44,453 nt of DNA from assembly GCA_002441125.1 (NCBI GenBank), contig DJVI01000021.1, positions 1 through 44,453 on the forward strand, read 5' to 3'. A model generated the notes under the pieces. The model had not been told where the DNA came from and searched no databases. It worked only from the letters and a program-made list of their open reading frames with translations. This document shows, in pieces, positions 34,623-42,786 of the stretch; within the stretch, counting starts at the first letter, position 1; each line of letters starts with the position of its first letter. The position numbers were made by a program, and so were the translations under genes. Source of the DNA: Caldifarciminota bacterium UBA6260. GTDB lineage: Bacteria > Hydrothermota > 32-111.

Positions 34623-36561
34623 GTTTTTAGCATACCTTTAAGGAATTGAAACTGATAAATATATAGAAACAAATTCAACCTTGAAAAAGTTTTTAGCATA
34701 CCTTTAAGGAATTGAAACACATAACCGATGCCTGTTGAAGGTAAAATTTGAGTTAGTTTTTAGCATACCTTTAAGGAATTGAAACTAGTAAAAGATAATG
34801 AGAATTCACAATTGGGAAAAGTTTTTAGCATACCTTTAAGGAATTGAAACTATTGCTTGTTGCTATTTCTCTGTCATCTTCTGACAGTTTTTAGCATACC
34901 TTTAAGGAATTGAAACTCATTTCCATTACATCTACATATGTAACCCTTCCATGTTTTTAGCATACCTTTAAGGAATTGAAACCCTGTAAATCATCAAGAG
35001 AAACGCTTTGATGTGGAGTTTTTAGCATACCTTTAAGGAATTGAAACGTAAAACTTCATCTACGAAAGAACTATTTGAACTTGTTTTTAGCATACCTTTA
35101 AGGAATTGAAACTAGTCAGATATACATCTGAAGGTGTATCGGATAAGGTTTTTAGCATACCTTTAAGGAATTGAAACTCTTGATCTCTTAGTGATAAAAT
35201 TTCCTTTGTTTCGTTTTTAGCATACCTTTAAGGAATTGAAACTACCACATTGTCAAGCTTCGTGTCAATAGCCAGAAGTTTTTAGCATACCTTTAAGGAA
35301 TTGAAACTTCAATGATAAAAAAAGATACTTTCAATCTTATGAAGTTTTTAGCATACCTTTAAGGAATTGAAACCTTCATACGAAGTCTATTGCAAGCGTG
35401 CGGCACAATGTTTTTAGCATACCTTTAAGGAATTGAAACAGTACATATTCGGACTGCCATGGGATTGGGTGAAAGTTTTTAGCATACCTTTAAGGAATTG
35501 AAACTTCGTAAAGGATTTGGTTCAAGTTTATGAAATATTGTTTTTAGCATACCTTTAAGGAATTGAAACACACGAGGCTTGACAATGTGTTATAATATAA
35601 TCGGTTTTTAGCATACCTTTAAGGAATTGAAACTTATAATTGGGAACAATTTCTAACTTATACATTTTTACGTTTTTAGCATACCTTTAAGGAATTGAAA
35701 CCACATATAAGGCGCCAAGTTTCCCGCTGGACTGTTGTTTTTAGCATACCTTTAAGGAATTGAAACTCAACCTCTTTTTTCATTTTTTTCTAAAAAGAAA
35801 AGTTTTTAGCATACCTTTAAGGAATTGAAACTAAGAATATAAGAGAAATACCAATTGAAGAAGTAAAGTTTTTAGCATACCTTTAAGGAATTGAAACATT
35901 TTATACACAGTCAAAGTTCGGCGAATTCGATAAGTTTTTAGCATACCTTTAAGGAATTGAAACCGATAAGTATATAGAAACAAACACCAACCTGAAAAAG
36001 TTTTTAGCATACCTTTAAGGAATTGAAACGTTGCATAAAATTTCCCATAATACCAATATGTTGCTTTGTTTTTAGCATACCTTTAAGGAATTGAAACTCC
36101 AGGTGGGGTTGTATTTTGCCAAAATGTGAGCGAGTTTTTAGCATACCTTTAAGGAATTGAAACACAATGTGATATAATATAATCGAAAGAAAAAAAGGAG
36201 TTTTTAGCATACCTTTAAGGAATTGAAACTATACACCATCTTTTGGTATTACTGTTGTTGATAAAGTTTTTAGCATACCTTTAAGGAATTGAAACCCTTG
36301 TATTGTCATTTCGACTCCTTTTCAATATTTATGTTTTTAGCATACCTTTAAGGAATTGAAACGTATTTCCAACAACATTGTATCCCTGCTGAAATTGCGT
36401 TTTTAGCATACCTTTAAGGAATTGAAACTATTGTTGCCTTTGGTAATTTCTTTTGCTTCAACTGGTTTTTAGCATACCTTTAAGGAATTGAAACTGAGCA
36501 TATACACCTTCTAAAAATGGAAACTCTTTTAGTTTTTAGCATACCTTTAAGGAATTGAAAC
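34623..36561 (+). CRISPR. Type I-B CRISPR array, 30 repeats and 29 spacers
   Basis: The 30-bp repeat starts GTTTTTAGCATACC and ends AAGGAATTGAAAC (the GAAAC 3' end typical of I-B). I read thirty copies, all identical including the last, with spacers of 34-38 nt. The leader and cas genes lie to the left, so spacer 1 (34653-34688) is the newest. Spacer 10 (35243-35277), 15 (35570-35603) and 24 (36164-36199) overlap in sequence; spacers 1 and 21 (35964-35999) are 29/36 identical. No spacer matches elsewhere in this window that I could find. Confidence 0.98.
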
Positions 36562-36593
36562 CATTTAGAGTTGCGGTATTAGAGTCCCTGCAT
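36562..36593. other. Post-array tail, possible truncated spacer
   Basis: Thirty-two nt of moderate GC content lie between the final perfect repeat and the 25-bp element. The length is close to a spacer (34-38 nt), but no further repeat follows. Confidence 0.4.
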
Positions 36594-36618
36594 TGGGGAC
36601 GGTGCTTGACTTTGTGAC
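36594..36618 (-). repeat. Dispersed 25-bp element, copy 3 (right border of CRISPR-Cas locus)
   Basis: On the minus strand: GTCA, CAAA, then the same GTCAAGCACCGTCCCC core and A. It is inverted relative to the copy at 26010-26034. No target-site duplication is evident beyond the two outer ends. Confidence 0.88.
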
Positions 36619-36773
36619 TTTATCAATAATTTACAAAATATATTTTTAGTTTGACTCTCTTTATTTAAAAGTATGTTGGGATCAATAAAAAACATAGCTA
36701 GTAAATTTTTGGTAATAAATTATTGTTCATTAGCCATAGAAATGGATAAAAATATAAATCAGTAATCAGTCTC

Positions 36774-36801
36774 TTGATTTACTTAGATTTTGTCTTAAAA
36801 T
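36774..36801 (+). promoter_or_regulatory. Predicted promoter of the TauE/SafE gene (leaderless)
   Basis: TTGATT (36774-36779), a 16-nt spacer and TAAAAT (36796-36801). The ATG at 36808 follows 6 nt after the -10 box. The rest of the 36619-36807 intergenic stretch shows nothing recognisable. Confidence 0.5.
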
Positions 36802-36807
36802 TATGCG

Positions 36808-37578
36808 ATGTGGTTTGATCAGTATTTGTTGAAACTTATCATTATTCTACCTTCAATTTTTATTGCTGGGTTTATAGATTCTATAGCAGGTGGAGGAGGG
36901 CTAATTTCTGTTCCAGCATATCTTGCAGCAGGACTTCCACCACATTTTGCTTTAGGAACAAACAAATTTTCTTCAACTTTTGGAACACTTTTCGCTACTA
37001 TTACCTACAAACAGAACAAAATGATAGACCTGAAAGTCGCATTTCTTGCTTCCATTTTTGCACTTTTAGGTTCAGCCCTTGGAGCAAGAACAGTTCTTTT
37101 CATAAAACCAGATTTTTTAAGATATATCCTTTTAATCCTTATTCCTGTTATCACTATATTTGTTCTAATAAAAAAAGATTTTGGAATGGTTGATAGATCA
37201 AAAAGTGTTGATGGTAAAAAAGCTTTGTTTTTTTCATCTCTTGCAGGTCTTGTTATTGGTTTTTATGATGGTTTTTTTGGACCAGGGACAGGAACTTTTC
37301 TTATACTTTTCTTCTCCCTTCTTTTAAAATATGATCTTAGGATGAGCAATGGAAACACAAAAGTTGTTAACCTGTCATCAAATGTTGCTGCTTTGATAAC
37401 ATTTATATTCAATGGAAAAGTTTTGTTCTTGATAGGTATTCCTGCTGCTATATTTGGAATACTTGGAAACCTTGCAGGTTCAAGAATCGCTATAAAGAAA
37501 GGAAATAATATAATTAAAGTATTTTTTATACTCGTTCTGTCAATTCTTTTTGTAAAAGTTATTTTAGATACTTTTTAA
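36808..37578 (+). CDS. TauE/SafE (TSUP) family permease
   Basis: This 256-aa protein has about eight TM segments. It has the two-repeat signature: FIAGFIDSIAGGGGLISVPAYL near the N-terminus and LVIGFYDGFFGPGTGTFLIL at about 150-170. The family moves sulfur-containing or organic anions. It has no Shine-Dalgarno site. It abuts the M14 gene tail to tail with no intervening bases. Confidence 0.92.
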   Translation: MWFDQYLLKLIIILPSIFIAGFIDSIAGGGGLISVPAYLAAGLPPHFALGTNKFSSTFGTLFATITYKQNKMIDLKVAFLASIFALLGSALGARTVLFIKPDFLRYILLILIPVITIFVLIKKDFGMVDRSKSVDGKKALFFSSLAGLVIGFYDGFFGPGTGTFLILFFSLLLKYDLRMSNGNTKVVNLSSNVAALITFIFNGKVLFLIGIPAAIFGILGNLAGSRIAIKKGNNIIKVFFILVLSILFVKVILDTF

Positions 37579-39744
37579 CTATTTTAAAATTAAAATTCCT
37601 TCTTTGTAATTCTTATCACCTAAAATAACAAGATAATATTTCCCTGAAGCTAAAAAGTTCAAATCAAATTTTTCAACATTTTCAACTTTTACATTTTTTT
37701 CAAAAACTTTTCTTCCACTTACATCAAAAATATTTATCCTTAATGATTTTTTCGCTTTTGATGAATTTTTGATAGTTAGTATCCTGTTTGAAAAATCTAT
37801 CAAAATATCTTTATTTTCTTTTATATCACCTAATGAATCCTTGATTACAGATCTCAAAATTTTGAAAAAGTATCTGTCAGATTTATGTGTAAAACCTAAA
37901 ACAGGATGATGTGATGTTACAAAAAAGTATTTCAAAGTATCTGTGGATGAGATAAAAGTATCTGTGCAACTTTCAAATAAAGTTGTCCTTGTTTTTGATG
38001 TAGGGACTGGATAAATGTTATCTATCTTTAAACCAGTTGCGTTAATGGTTCCATCGTCATAAACAGTTTTTAACCTTATGGTTATCTCTTTGTTTAAAAA
38101 TCTTGATAATGGGAAAGAGTATCTTTTCCATGTTGTGCTTGAGCCCGTGAAGATTCCATTGAGTGTATCGAGTGGCTCATAGAAGAATCCATCGTAAGAG
38201 TATTCAAGAAAAGCTTTATCATAGTTTGTTTCAAGATCATACTGCATGTAAAAAATCAGAGAATCTGTAATATTTTGAACATACAATCTATCAAAAAATT
38301 CAAGCGAGGAAATTGTTGTATCCTTTTTCAAGGGTCTTAAAGAGTAAGGTGCTGAATATGGTGAAGTCTTTGATAACTCTATCCTGTATGTTTTGTAATC
38401 TGTTGATATTATCGAGTCAATAGAACCATTTAGAGAATCTTTGTATGTATAAATGGAATCGTAATTTTGGACTTTGTAATAATCAGCTTTGTTAGAATTT
38501 TTCAAATTCCAGATTATATTGCTTCCCGATGATGACAGGATAGGTTTTAAAGGAACTTCCTTTGGGACTCCATAAACTGATTCGCAAAGGAATGCTGAAT
38601 ACAATATTCCGGGGAAAACTCTTCTGTGTAGTTGTGCAAGAGTTGTTGTTGGTGGTGAGAATCCCGTATCAATTTCAAATGTGAATGGAAGTGTTGTAAA
38701 ACCTTTTACAAATTTTGTGTAACCATAAATCCATCCATCAGAATCTCCAGATGTTGGATATAAGGCATCAGATTTTTCTGGTGTGTATGTTCCACTTGTC
38801 TGTTTTAACATTTTCGATGCTATTTTTGTAGCAAGGTTGCTTAACAGTGTGTTATCCAAGGCTGTATCTGATGTTGCCCCCCATGGATATAAAACGAGTT
38901 CACTGTATGAGTGTAGGGAAATAGATATGTTGAAAGAGAACCTTTTTGCAAGGTTCATCACAGATTGAACTTCTCTTTCAGATCCAGAATAAGGTCCGCA
39001 ATAAACATCGGAGGAAGGGTAATGTGTTGTGCTTGAGTTGTATATTGCCCCCCATTCTCCCCTTATATCACCGTTAACCTCTCCGGGATAGTTTCTGTTA
39101 ATATCAACTCCATAAACCGAGTTTCTTAGTGTTCTGTTTTTTCTCCAAAGTTCATTGTTCTGATCCATTGAATAATAGTATCCATCAGGGTTTACCATCG
39201 GAAAAACAACCAAGTATGTTGAGTCTATCAATTTTTTTATAGTTGAATTTGTTGAGTAGGCTCTTAAAATAGAATCTACAAAAAATAGTGCTGTTGAAAT
39301 CGTTTGCCATTCTCTTGCATGGTGGTTTGCCATAAGTAGAAACTGGTATCTAACAAGACATGTATCTGGGTTTTTCCCATTTATCTTCATTATTACAAGA
39401 GGTCTGTTATTGTAAGTAAAACCTATTGTTTCAACATCTACAAGCGAAGGATACTTTGTTGCGAGTTTTGTTATAGAATCGTAAACCTGTGCTGTTGTTG
39501 GATAAAGATCCTTATAAAATTTTTTCTCAACAATATAATATTTTATTCCACTATTTTTCAACTTCTCTATCTCTAAAGAATCCATAACTATATCGACAGT
39601 TTGATCGTTTGCCCTTCCAGCAACATCTATGAACTTATACAAAGAAGAAACTCTGTTAAAATCATCTCTGTTAATTCTGACTATCTGTTTTGAATTTAAA
39701 ATCAAACTTAACAGAATAATCGAAATTATAAAAAATTTTTTAAT
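37579..39744 (-). CDS. Secreted M14 zinc carboxypeptidase with C-terminal sorting-like domain
   Basis: This peptidase has zinc ligands H142 and E145 (NHHAREW) and H278 (SISLHSYS), and catalytic E357 (FTFEIDTG), so the enzyme looks active. The last ~75 residues (SLRINIFDVSGRKVF... ASGKYYLVI) resemble a type IX-like C-terminal sorting domain. The start is unusual. An ATT at 39744 lies four nt after AAAGGAGG and opens a frame encoding a signal peptide, (M)KKFFIISIILLSLI. The first conventional codon is TTG at 39705, mid-signal with no ribosome site. The full length would be 721 aa. Confidence 0.85.
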   Translation of the reverse strand: MKKFFIISIILLSLILNSKQIVRINRDDFNRVSSLYKFIDVAGRANDQTVDIVMDSLEIEKLKNSGIKYYIVEKKFYKDLYPTTAQVYDSITKLATKYPSLVDVETIGFTYNNRPLVIMKINGKNPDTCLVRYQFLLMANHHAREWQTISTALFFVDSILRAYSTNSTIKKLIDSTYLVVFPMVNPDGYYYSMDQNNELWRKNRTLRNSVYGVDINRNYPGEVNGDIRGEWGAIYNSSTTHYPSSDVYCGPYSGSEREVQSVMNLAKRFSFNISISLHSYSELVLYPWGATSDTALDNTLLSNLATKIASKMLKQTSGTYTPEKSDALYPTSGDSDGWIYGYTKFVKGFTTLPFTFEIDTGFSPPTTTLAQLHRRVFPGILYSAFLCESVYGVPKEVPLKPILSSSGSNIIWNLKNSNKADYYKVQNYDSIYTYKDSLNGSIDSIISTDYKTYRIELSKTSPYSAPYSLRPLKKDTTISSLEFFDRLYVQNITDSLIFYMQYDLETNYDKAFLEYSYDGFFYEPLDTLNGIFTGSSTTWKRYSFPLSRFLNKEITIRLKTVYDDGTINATGLKIDNIYPVPTSKTRTTLFESCTDTFISSTDTLKYFFVTSHHPVLGFTHKSDRYFFKILRSVIKDSLGDIKENKDILIDFSNRILTIKNSSKAKKSLRINIFDVSGRKVFEKNVKVENVEKFDLNFLASGKYYLVILGDKNYKEGILILK

Positions 39745-39755
39745 CTTTCCTCCTT

Positions 39756-40382
39756 TTAATACCTTATGAAAAATATTTTTGGGTCAAAATAGTAATCATC
39801 TATACTATCCTTTTTCTTTATGTTTATCGAATATGAATTGAAGATAGAGTCACCTTTATCCATTCCAACAAATTTTGGTTGGACTTTCAACATTTCAAAA
39901 TGTAAATGGTTCAAAAACTCTCCCCATTTATCAAGGTTTTTGTAATCTATAAAAGAACCCAAGACTGTTCTTTCATCAACAGTATCATTTGGATTAACCA
40001 TAATATCTGAAATGTGAAGGTAAACTGAGTAGACTTTTCTGTTGTTTCTTAAAGTGTGTTCTATTATAACTGTTGATAATGGTCCATTTTTTATTACAGA
40101 TTTTACTATTCCAACACCACATGCAAAAATAGGTTCAACGGCACCCTTTTTCTTTCCGGGGTTTTTGAAATCTATACCTGTATGGTAATGACCACTTATC
40201 CCTTTGTAAGGTTTTCTCCAAATACCAAAATCACCATATGGATTTATATAACTTTGTTTTAAAACTCTCCTGTTTTCAACATCAATTGGTAGATAAAATA
40301 TGTCTGTTATCAACTCTGGAAAAGTTTTTAAAAAGATGGAAAGGGATAAAAAAATTAAAAATAATACTTTATTTTTTTTCAT
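39756..40382 (-). CDS. M23 (LytM-type) peptidase, secreted
   Basis: The 208-aa protein has a signal peptide (about 1-20) and the M23 zinc site: H67-x3-D71 (HTGID) and H159-L-H161 (HLHFE), plus H123 in YLHIS. Such enzymes cut peptidoglycan cross-links or act as activators. The gap to the M14 gene is 11 nt to its ATT start, so they probably form one transcript. Confidence 0.87.
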   Translation of the reverse strand: MKKNKVLFLIFLSLSIFLKTFPELITDIFYLPIDVENRRVLKQSYINPYGDFGIWRKPYKGISGHYHTGIDFKNPGKKKGAVEPIFACGVGIVKSVIKNGPLSTVIIEHTLRNNRKVYSVYLHISDIMVNPNDTVDERTVLGSFIDYKNLDKWGEFLNHLHFEMLKVQPKFVGMDKGDSIFNSYSINIKKKDSIDDYYFDPKIFFIRY

Positions 40383-40415
40383 TTTAACTTATAATCACTA
40401 TTTAAGGTAAATTAT

Positions 40416-41606
40416 ATGTATAAAAAGATAGAAGTCAACAAAAGTGCAAGAAATGCGATACTTTCAGGGCATCCTTGGATATTTTCAGGGAAGATAGATT
40501 CTCCATTACAGGATTATGAGAATGGAGAGGTAGTTTACATTTTTTGTGAAAAGAAATTTTTGGGAACAGGTTTTGTCTCTCCAAAAAACTCTATTGCTAT
40601 AAGGGTTATTTCAAAATCAAAAGTTGTTGTTGACGAGAATTTCTTTGTACAAAGGTTTTTGCAATTACAAAAATACAAAAGGAAAACTCTTTCGTTAAAC
40701 ACAAACATGTACCGTCTCGTTTTTTCAGAGGCCGATTTTATACCAGGTTTGATAATTGATGTTTACAACAAATATATAGTTATACAAACGAACTGTGCAG
40801 GTGTTATAAAAAGAAGAGAGCAGATAGTAAACGCTCTTTTAAAAGTTTTTAAGCCTATAGCGATAATAGACAGAACAACACCTGAAACTTACAATGTCGA
40901 ACATTGTGAAAAATATAAAATTGATGAAAACCATAGGATTCTTTATGGAAAGTTGCAAAACAATGTCCAGATAATGAGTGAAAACGGTATACTTTTTTAT
41001 GTAGATCTTCTCTATGGCCATAAAACCGGTTTCTATATTGATCAGAGAGAGAATAGAGAGGTTGTTGGTAAAATATCTGCACAAAATGAAGTGTTGAACC
41101 TGTGTTCATATTCCGGAGGGTTCACACTATATGCTCTTGCGAATGGAGCAACAAGAACTGTTTCAGTAGATATTTCAAAACCTGCTTTGAAACTTGTTGA
41201 GGATAACATAGAATTGAATAAGTTTCCAAAAGAAAAGAATGTGAATGTTCAAGCAGACCTTTTCGAGTTTGTAACAAATGAAAACCTTTCAAAATATGAT
41301 GTTGTGATAATAGATCCACCATCATTCGCAAAACATATTACTGAGACTGAACAAGCTTTGAAAGCATATAAATTTTTAAACGCTACGGTTCTAAAAAAAG
41401 TGAAAGAGGAGAGTTTTATTTTTACTTCATCTTGTACATCTGTTGTAAACGAGATGATGTTCAAAGAGGTTATAGAGAAGGCTATAAGGGATTCGAAAAG
41501 GGATGTTAAAATTTTAAAAAAGAGTTTTTTACCTTTAGACCATTCATCCCTTTTAAATTTTAAAGAGACAGAATATTTAAAATCTTTCCTTCTTTTTGTC
41601 TTATGA
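40416..41606 (+). CDS. rlmI: RlmI-like 23S rRNA cytosine methyltransferase
   Basis: The 396-aa protein has an N-terminal PUA domain (SGHPWIFSGKIDS) and a C-terminal SAM methyltransferase domain (NLCSYSGGFTLYA, then DPPSF at about 305-309). RlmI makes m5C1962 in E. coli 23S rRNA, but the exact site here is not proven. It overlaps the epimerase gene by 4 bp. Confidence 0.87.
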   Translation: MYKKIEVNKSARNAILSGHPWIFSGKIDSPLQDYENGEVVYIFCEKKFLGTGFVSPKNSIAIRVISKSKVVVDENFFVQRFLQLQKYKRKTLSLNTNMYRLVFSEADFIPGLIIDVYNKYIVIQTNCAGVIKRREQIVNALLKVFKPIAIIDRTTPETYNVEHCEKYKIDENHRILYGKLQNNVQIMSENGILFYVDLLYGHKTGFYIDQRENREVVGKISAQNEVLNLCSYSGGFTLYALANGATRTVSVDISKPALKLVEDNIELNKFPKEKNVNVQADLFEFVTNENLSKYDVVIIDPPSFAKHITETEQALKAYKFLNATVLKKVKEESFIFTSSCTSVVNEMMFKEVIEKAIRDSKRDVKILKKSFLPLDHSSLLNFKETEYLKSFLLFVL

Positions 41607-42733
41607 AACCTAACCTGATGATAATTTCGACAAACAGATCAGATTTTTCACATTTAAAACTCATAGTTGAAAAGTTGAAAAGTTCAAAAAAGATAAATAC
41701 ATTTTTTGTTGCGGCAGGTTCACATTTTGACAAGGAAAAAGGTTTTTCTTTTGAAGAGATTAAAGAGGAAGGTATAAAGGTTGATTTCAAGATTAGAACA
41801 ACAATCAACTGGAGATCAGAATCTAAACTTTTTAACTCTCTGGTATCTTTCCAAAAGAAGTTGAGAACACTTATCAAACTTACAAAAACTGATTATATTA
41901 TGGTTCTTGGTGACAGGATAGAACTTTTACCTGTAATAAACCTCTCTCTTATAATGGACAAAAAAATAGTACATATATCTGGTGGAGAGGAAACAAAGGG
42001 TGCTATAGATGATAATATTAGGAAAATGCTATCTTTGAACTCTTACATACATTTTGTTTCAGGTGAAGTTTTTAAAAAAAATCTTTCTGATTTTTTGAAA
42101 AGTGATAAAAGGATATTCAATGTTGGAGATCCAATACTCGAATACATAGATAAAGTTCAACTTGAACCTTTTGAAAATGTTTTGAAGGATATAAAAATAG
42201 AACTTGAAAAAGATAGATATATACTTTTTACATTCCATCCTGAAACGAAAAGCGATGCGAATATAAAAGAACAGTTCAACGGCATAGAAAAATTTTTACT
42301 CAAAGTTGATATGCCAGTATTATGCACATCACCTAATCCCGATAAAGGTGAAGAGTACATCTATAAAAGGTTGAAACATATAATATCTTTGAAAGGTAAT
42401 ATATTTTTCGTTCCACATCTTGGTTTCAGAAAGTATATATCTTTGATAAAGAACGCTTTCGCTGTTATGGGGAACTCATCATCCCTTCTTATTGAAACAC
42501 CTTATCTGAAAACTCCATCGATACTTATTGGAAAAAGGCAGGAAGGAAGACCACTTGCAGATTCGGTTTTCAAAAGTGGATACCAAACTGAAGATATTGA
42601 GCAAGTTTTTGAAAGGATAAAGGTTTTGAAAAGAGAAGGTTATTTCGAGAAAGGTATTAAAAACCTTTACTATGAGAGGAAAGAAACATCAGATTTGATA
42701 TTAAAACACCTTGAGGAAGAAATTGCTTTTTGA
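41603..42733 (+). CDS. NeuC-like UDP-GlcNAc 2-epimerase (hydrolysing)
   Basis: The 376-aa GT-B-fold enzyme has VLGDRIELLPV, HISGGEETKGAIDDNIRKM and the MGNSSSLLIETP motif shared by UDP-GlcNAc 2-epimerases of the NeuC/hydrolysing kind. This group yields ManNAc or a related sugar for sialic or legionaminic acid pathways. No NeuB or NeuA partner is in the window. It overlaps the RlmI-like gene by 4 bp. Confidence 0.87.
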   Translation: MKPNLMIISTNRSDFSHLKLIVEKLKSSKKINTFFVAAGSHFDKEKGFSFEEIKEEGIKVDFKIRTTINWRSESKLFNSLVSFQKKLRTLIKLTKTDYIMVLGDRIELLPVINLSLIMDKKIVHISGGEETKGAIDDNIRKMLSLNSYIHFVSGEVFKKNLSDFLKSDKRIFNVGDPILEYIDKVQLEPFENVLKDIKIELEKDRYILFTFHPETKSDANIKEQFNGIEKFLLKVDMPVLCTSPNPDKGEEYIYKRLKHIISLKGNIFFVPHLGFRKYISLIKNAFAVMGNSSSLLIETPYLKTPSILIGKRQEGRPLADSVFKSGYQTEDIEQVFERIKVLKREGYFEKGIKNLYYERKETSDLILKHLEEEIAF

Positions 42734-42735
42734 TG

Positions 42736-42763
42736 TTGACTTTTCATAACTTTTTGGTATAAG
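42736..42763 (+). promoter_or_regulatory. Predicted promoter of smc
   Basis: TTGACT (42736-42741), a 16-nt spacer and TATAAG (42758-42763). GGAGG follows at 42778-42782, next to the TTG start at 42787. Confidence 0.55.
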
Positions 42764-42786
42764 TGAATGTTAAAAATGGAGGATTT

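Noticed and set aside
36004..36210. Minus-strand reading frame inside the CRISPR array with a repeated FQFLKGMLKT motif
   Set aside because: The repetition comes from translating the 30-bp repeat; it is not a gene.
36230..36531. Possible shared target of spacers 25 and 29 (both contain TATACACC)
   Set aside because: Only about a dozen bases align, no consistent reading frame supports it, and AT-rich chance matches of this length are expected.
26010..36618. Casposon (Cas1-based transposon) interpretation of the inverted repeats
   Set aside because: There is no family B DNA polymerase, Cas1 is in standard cas4-cas1-cas2 order beside an array, and no target-site duplication is visible. Mobilisation in trans or by recombination is simpler.
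36619..36807. Additional promoter or gene between the right border element and the TauE/SafE gene
   Set aside because: Apart from the promoter adjacent to the start codon, only a weak TTGACT/TATGTT pair with 15-nt spacing is seen, and no coding frame.
37579..39744. A working type IX secretion system inferred from the M14 C-terminal domain
   Set aside because: Only a sorting-like tail is seen; no Por/Spr secretion genes are in the window, so the export route is left open.
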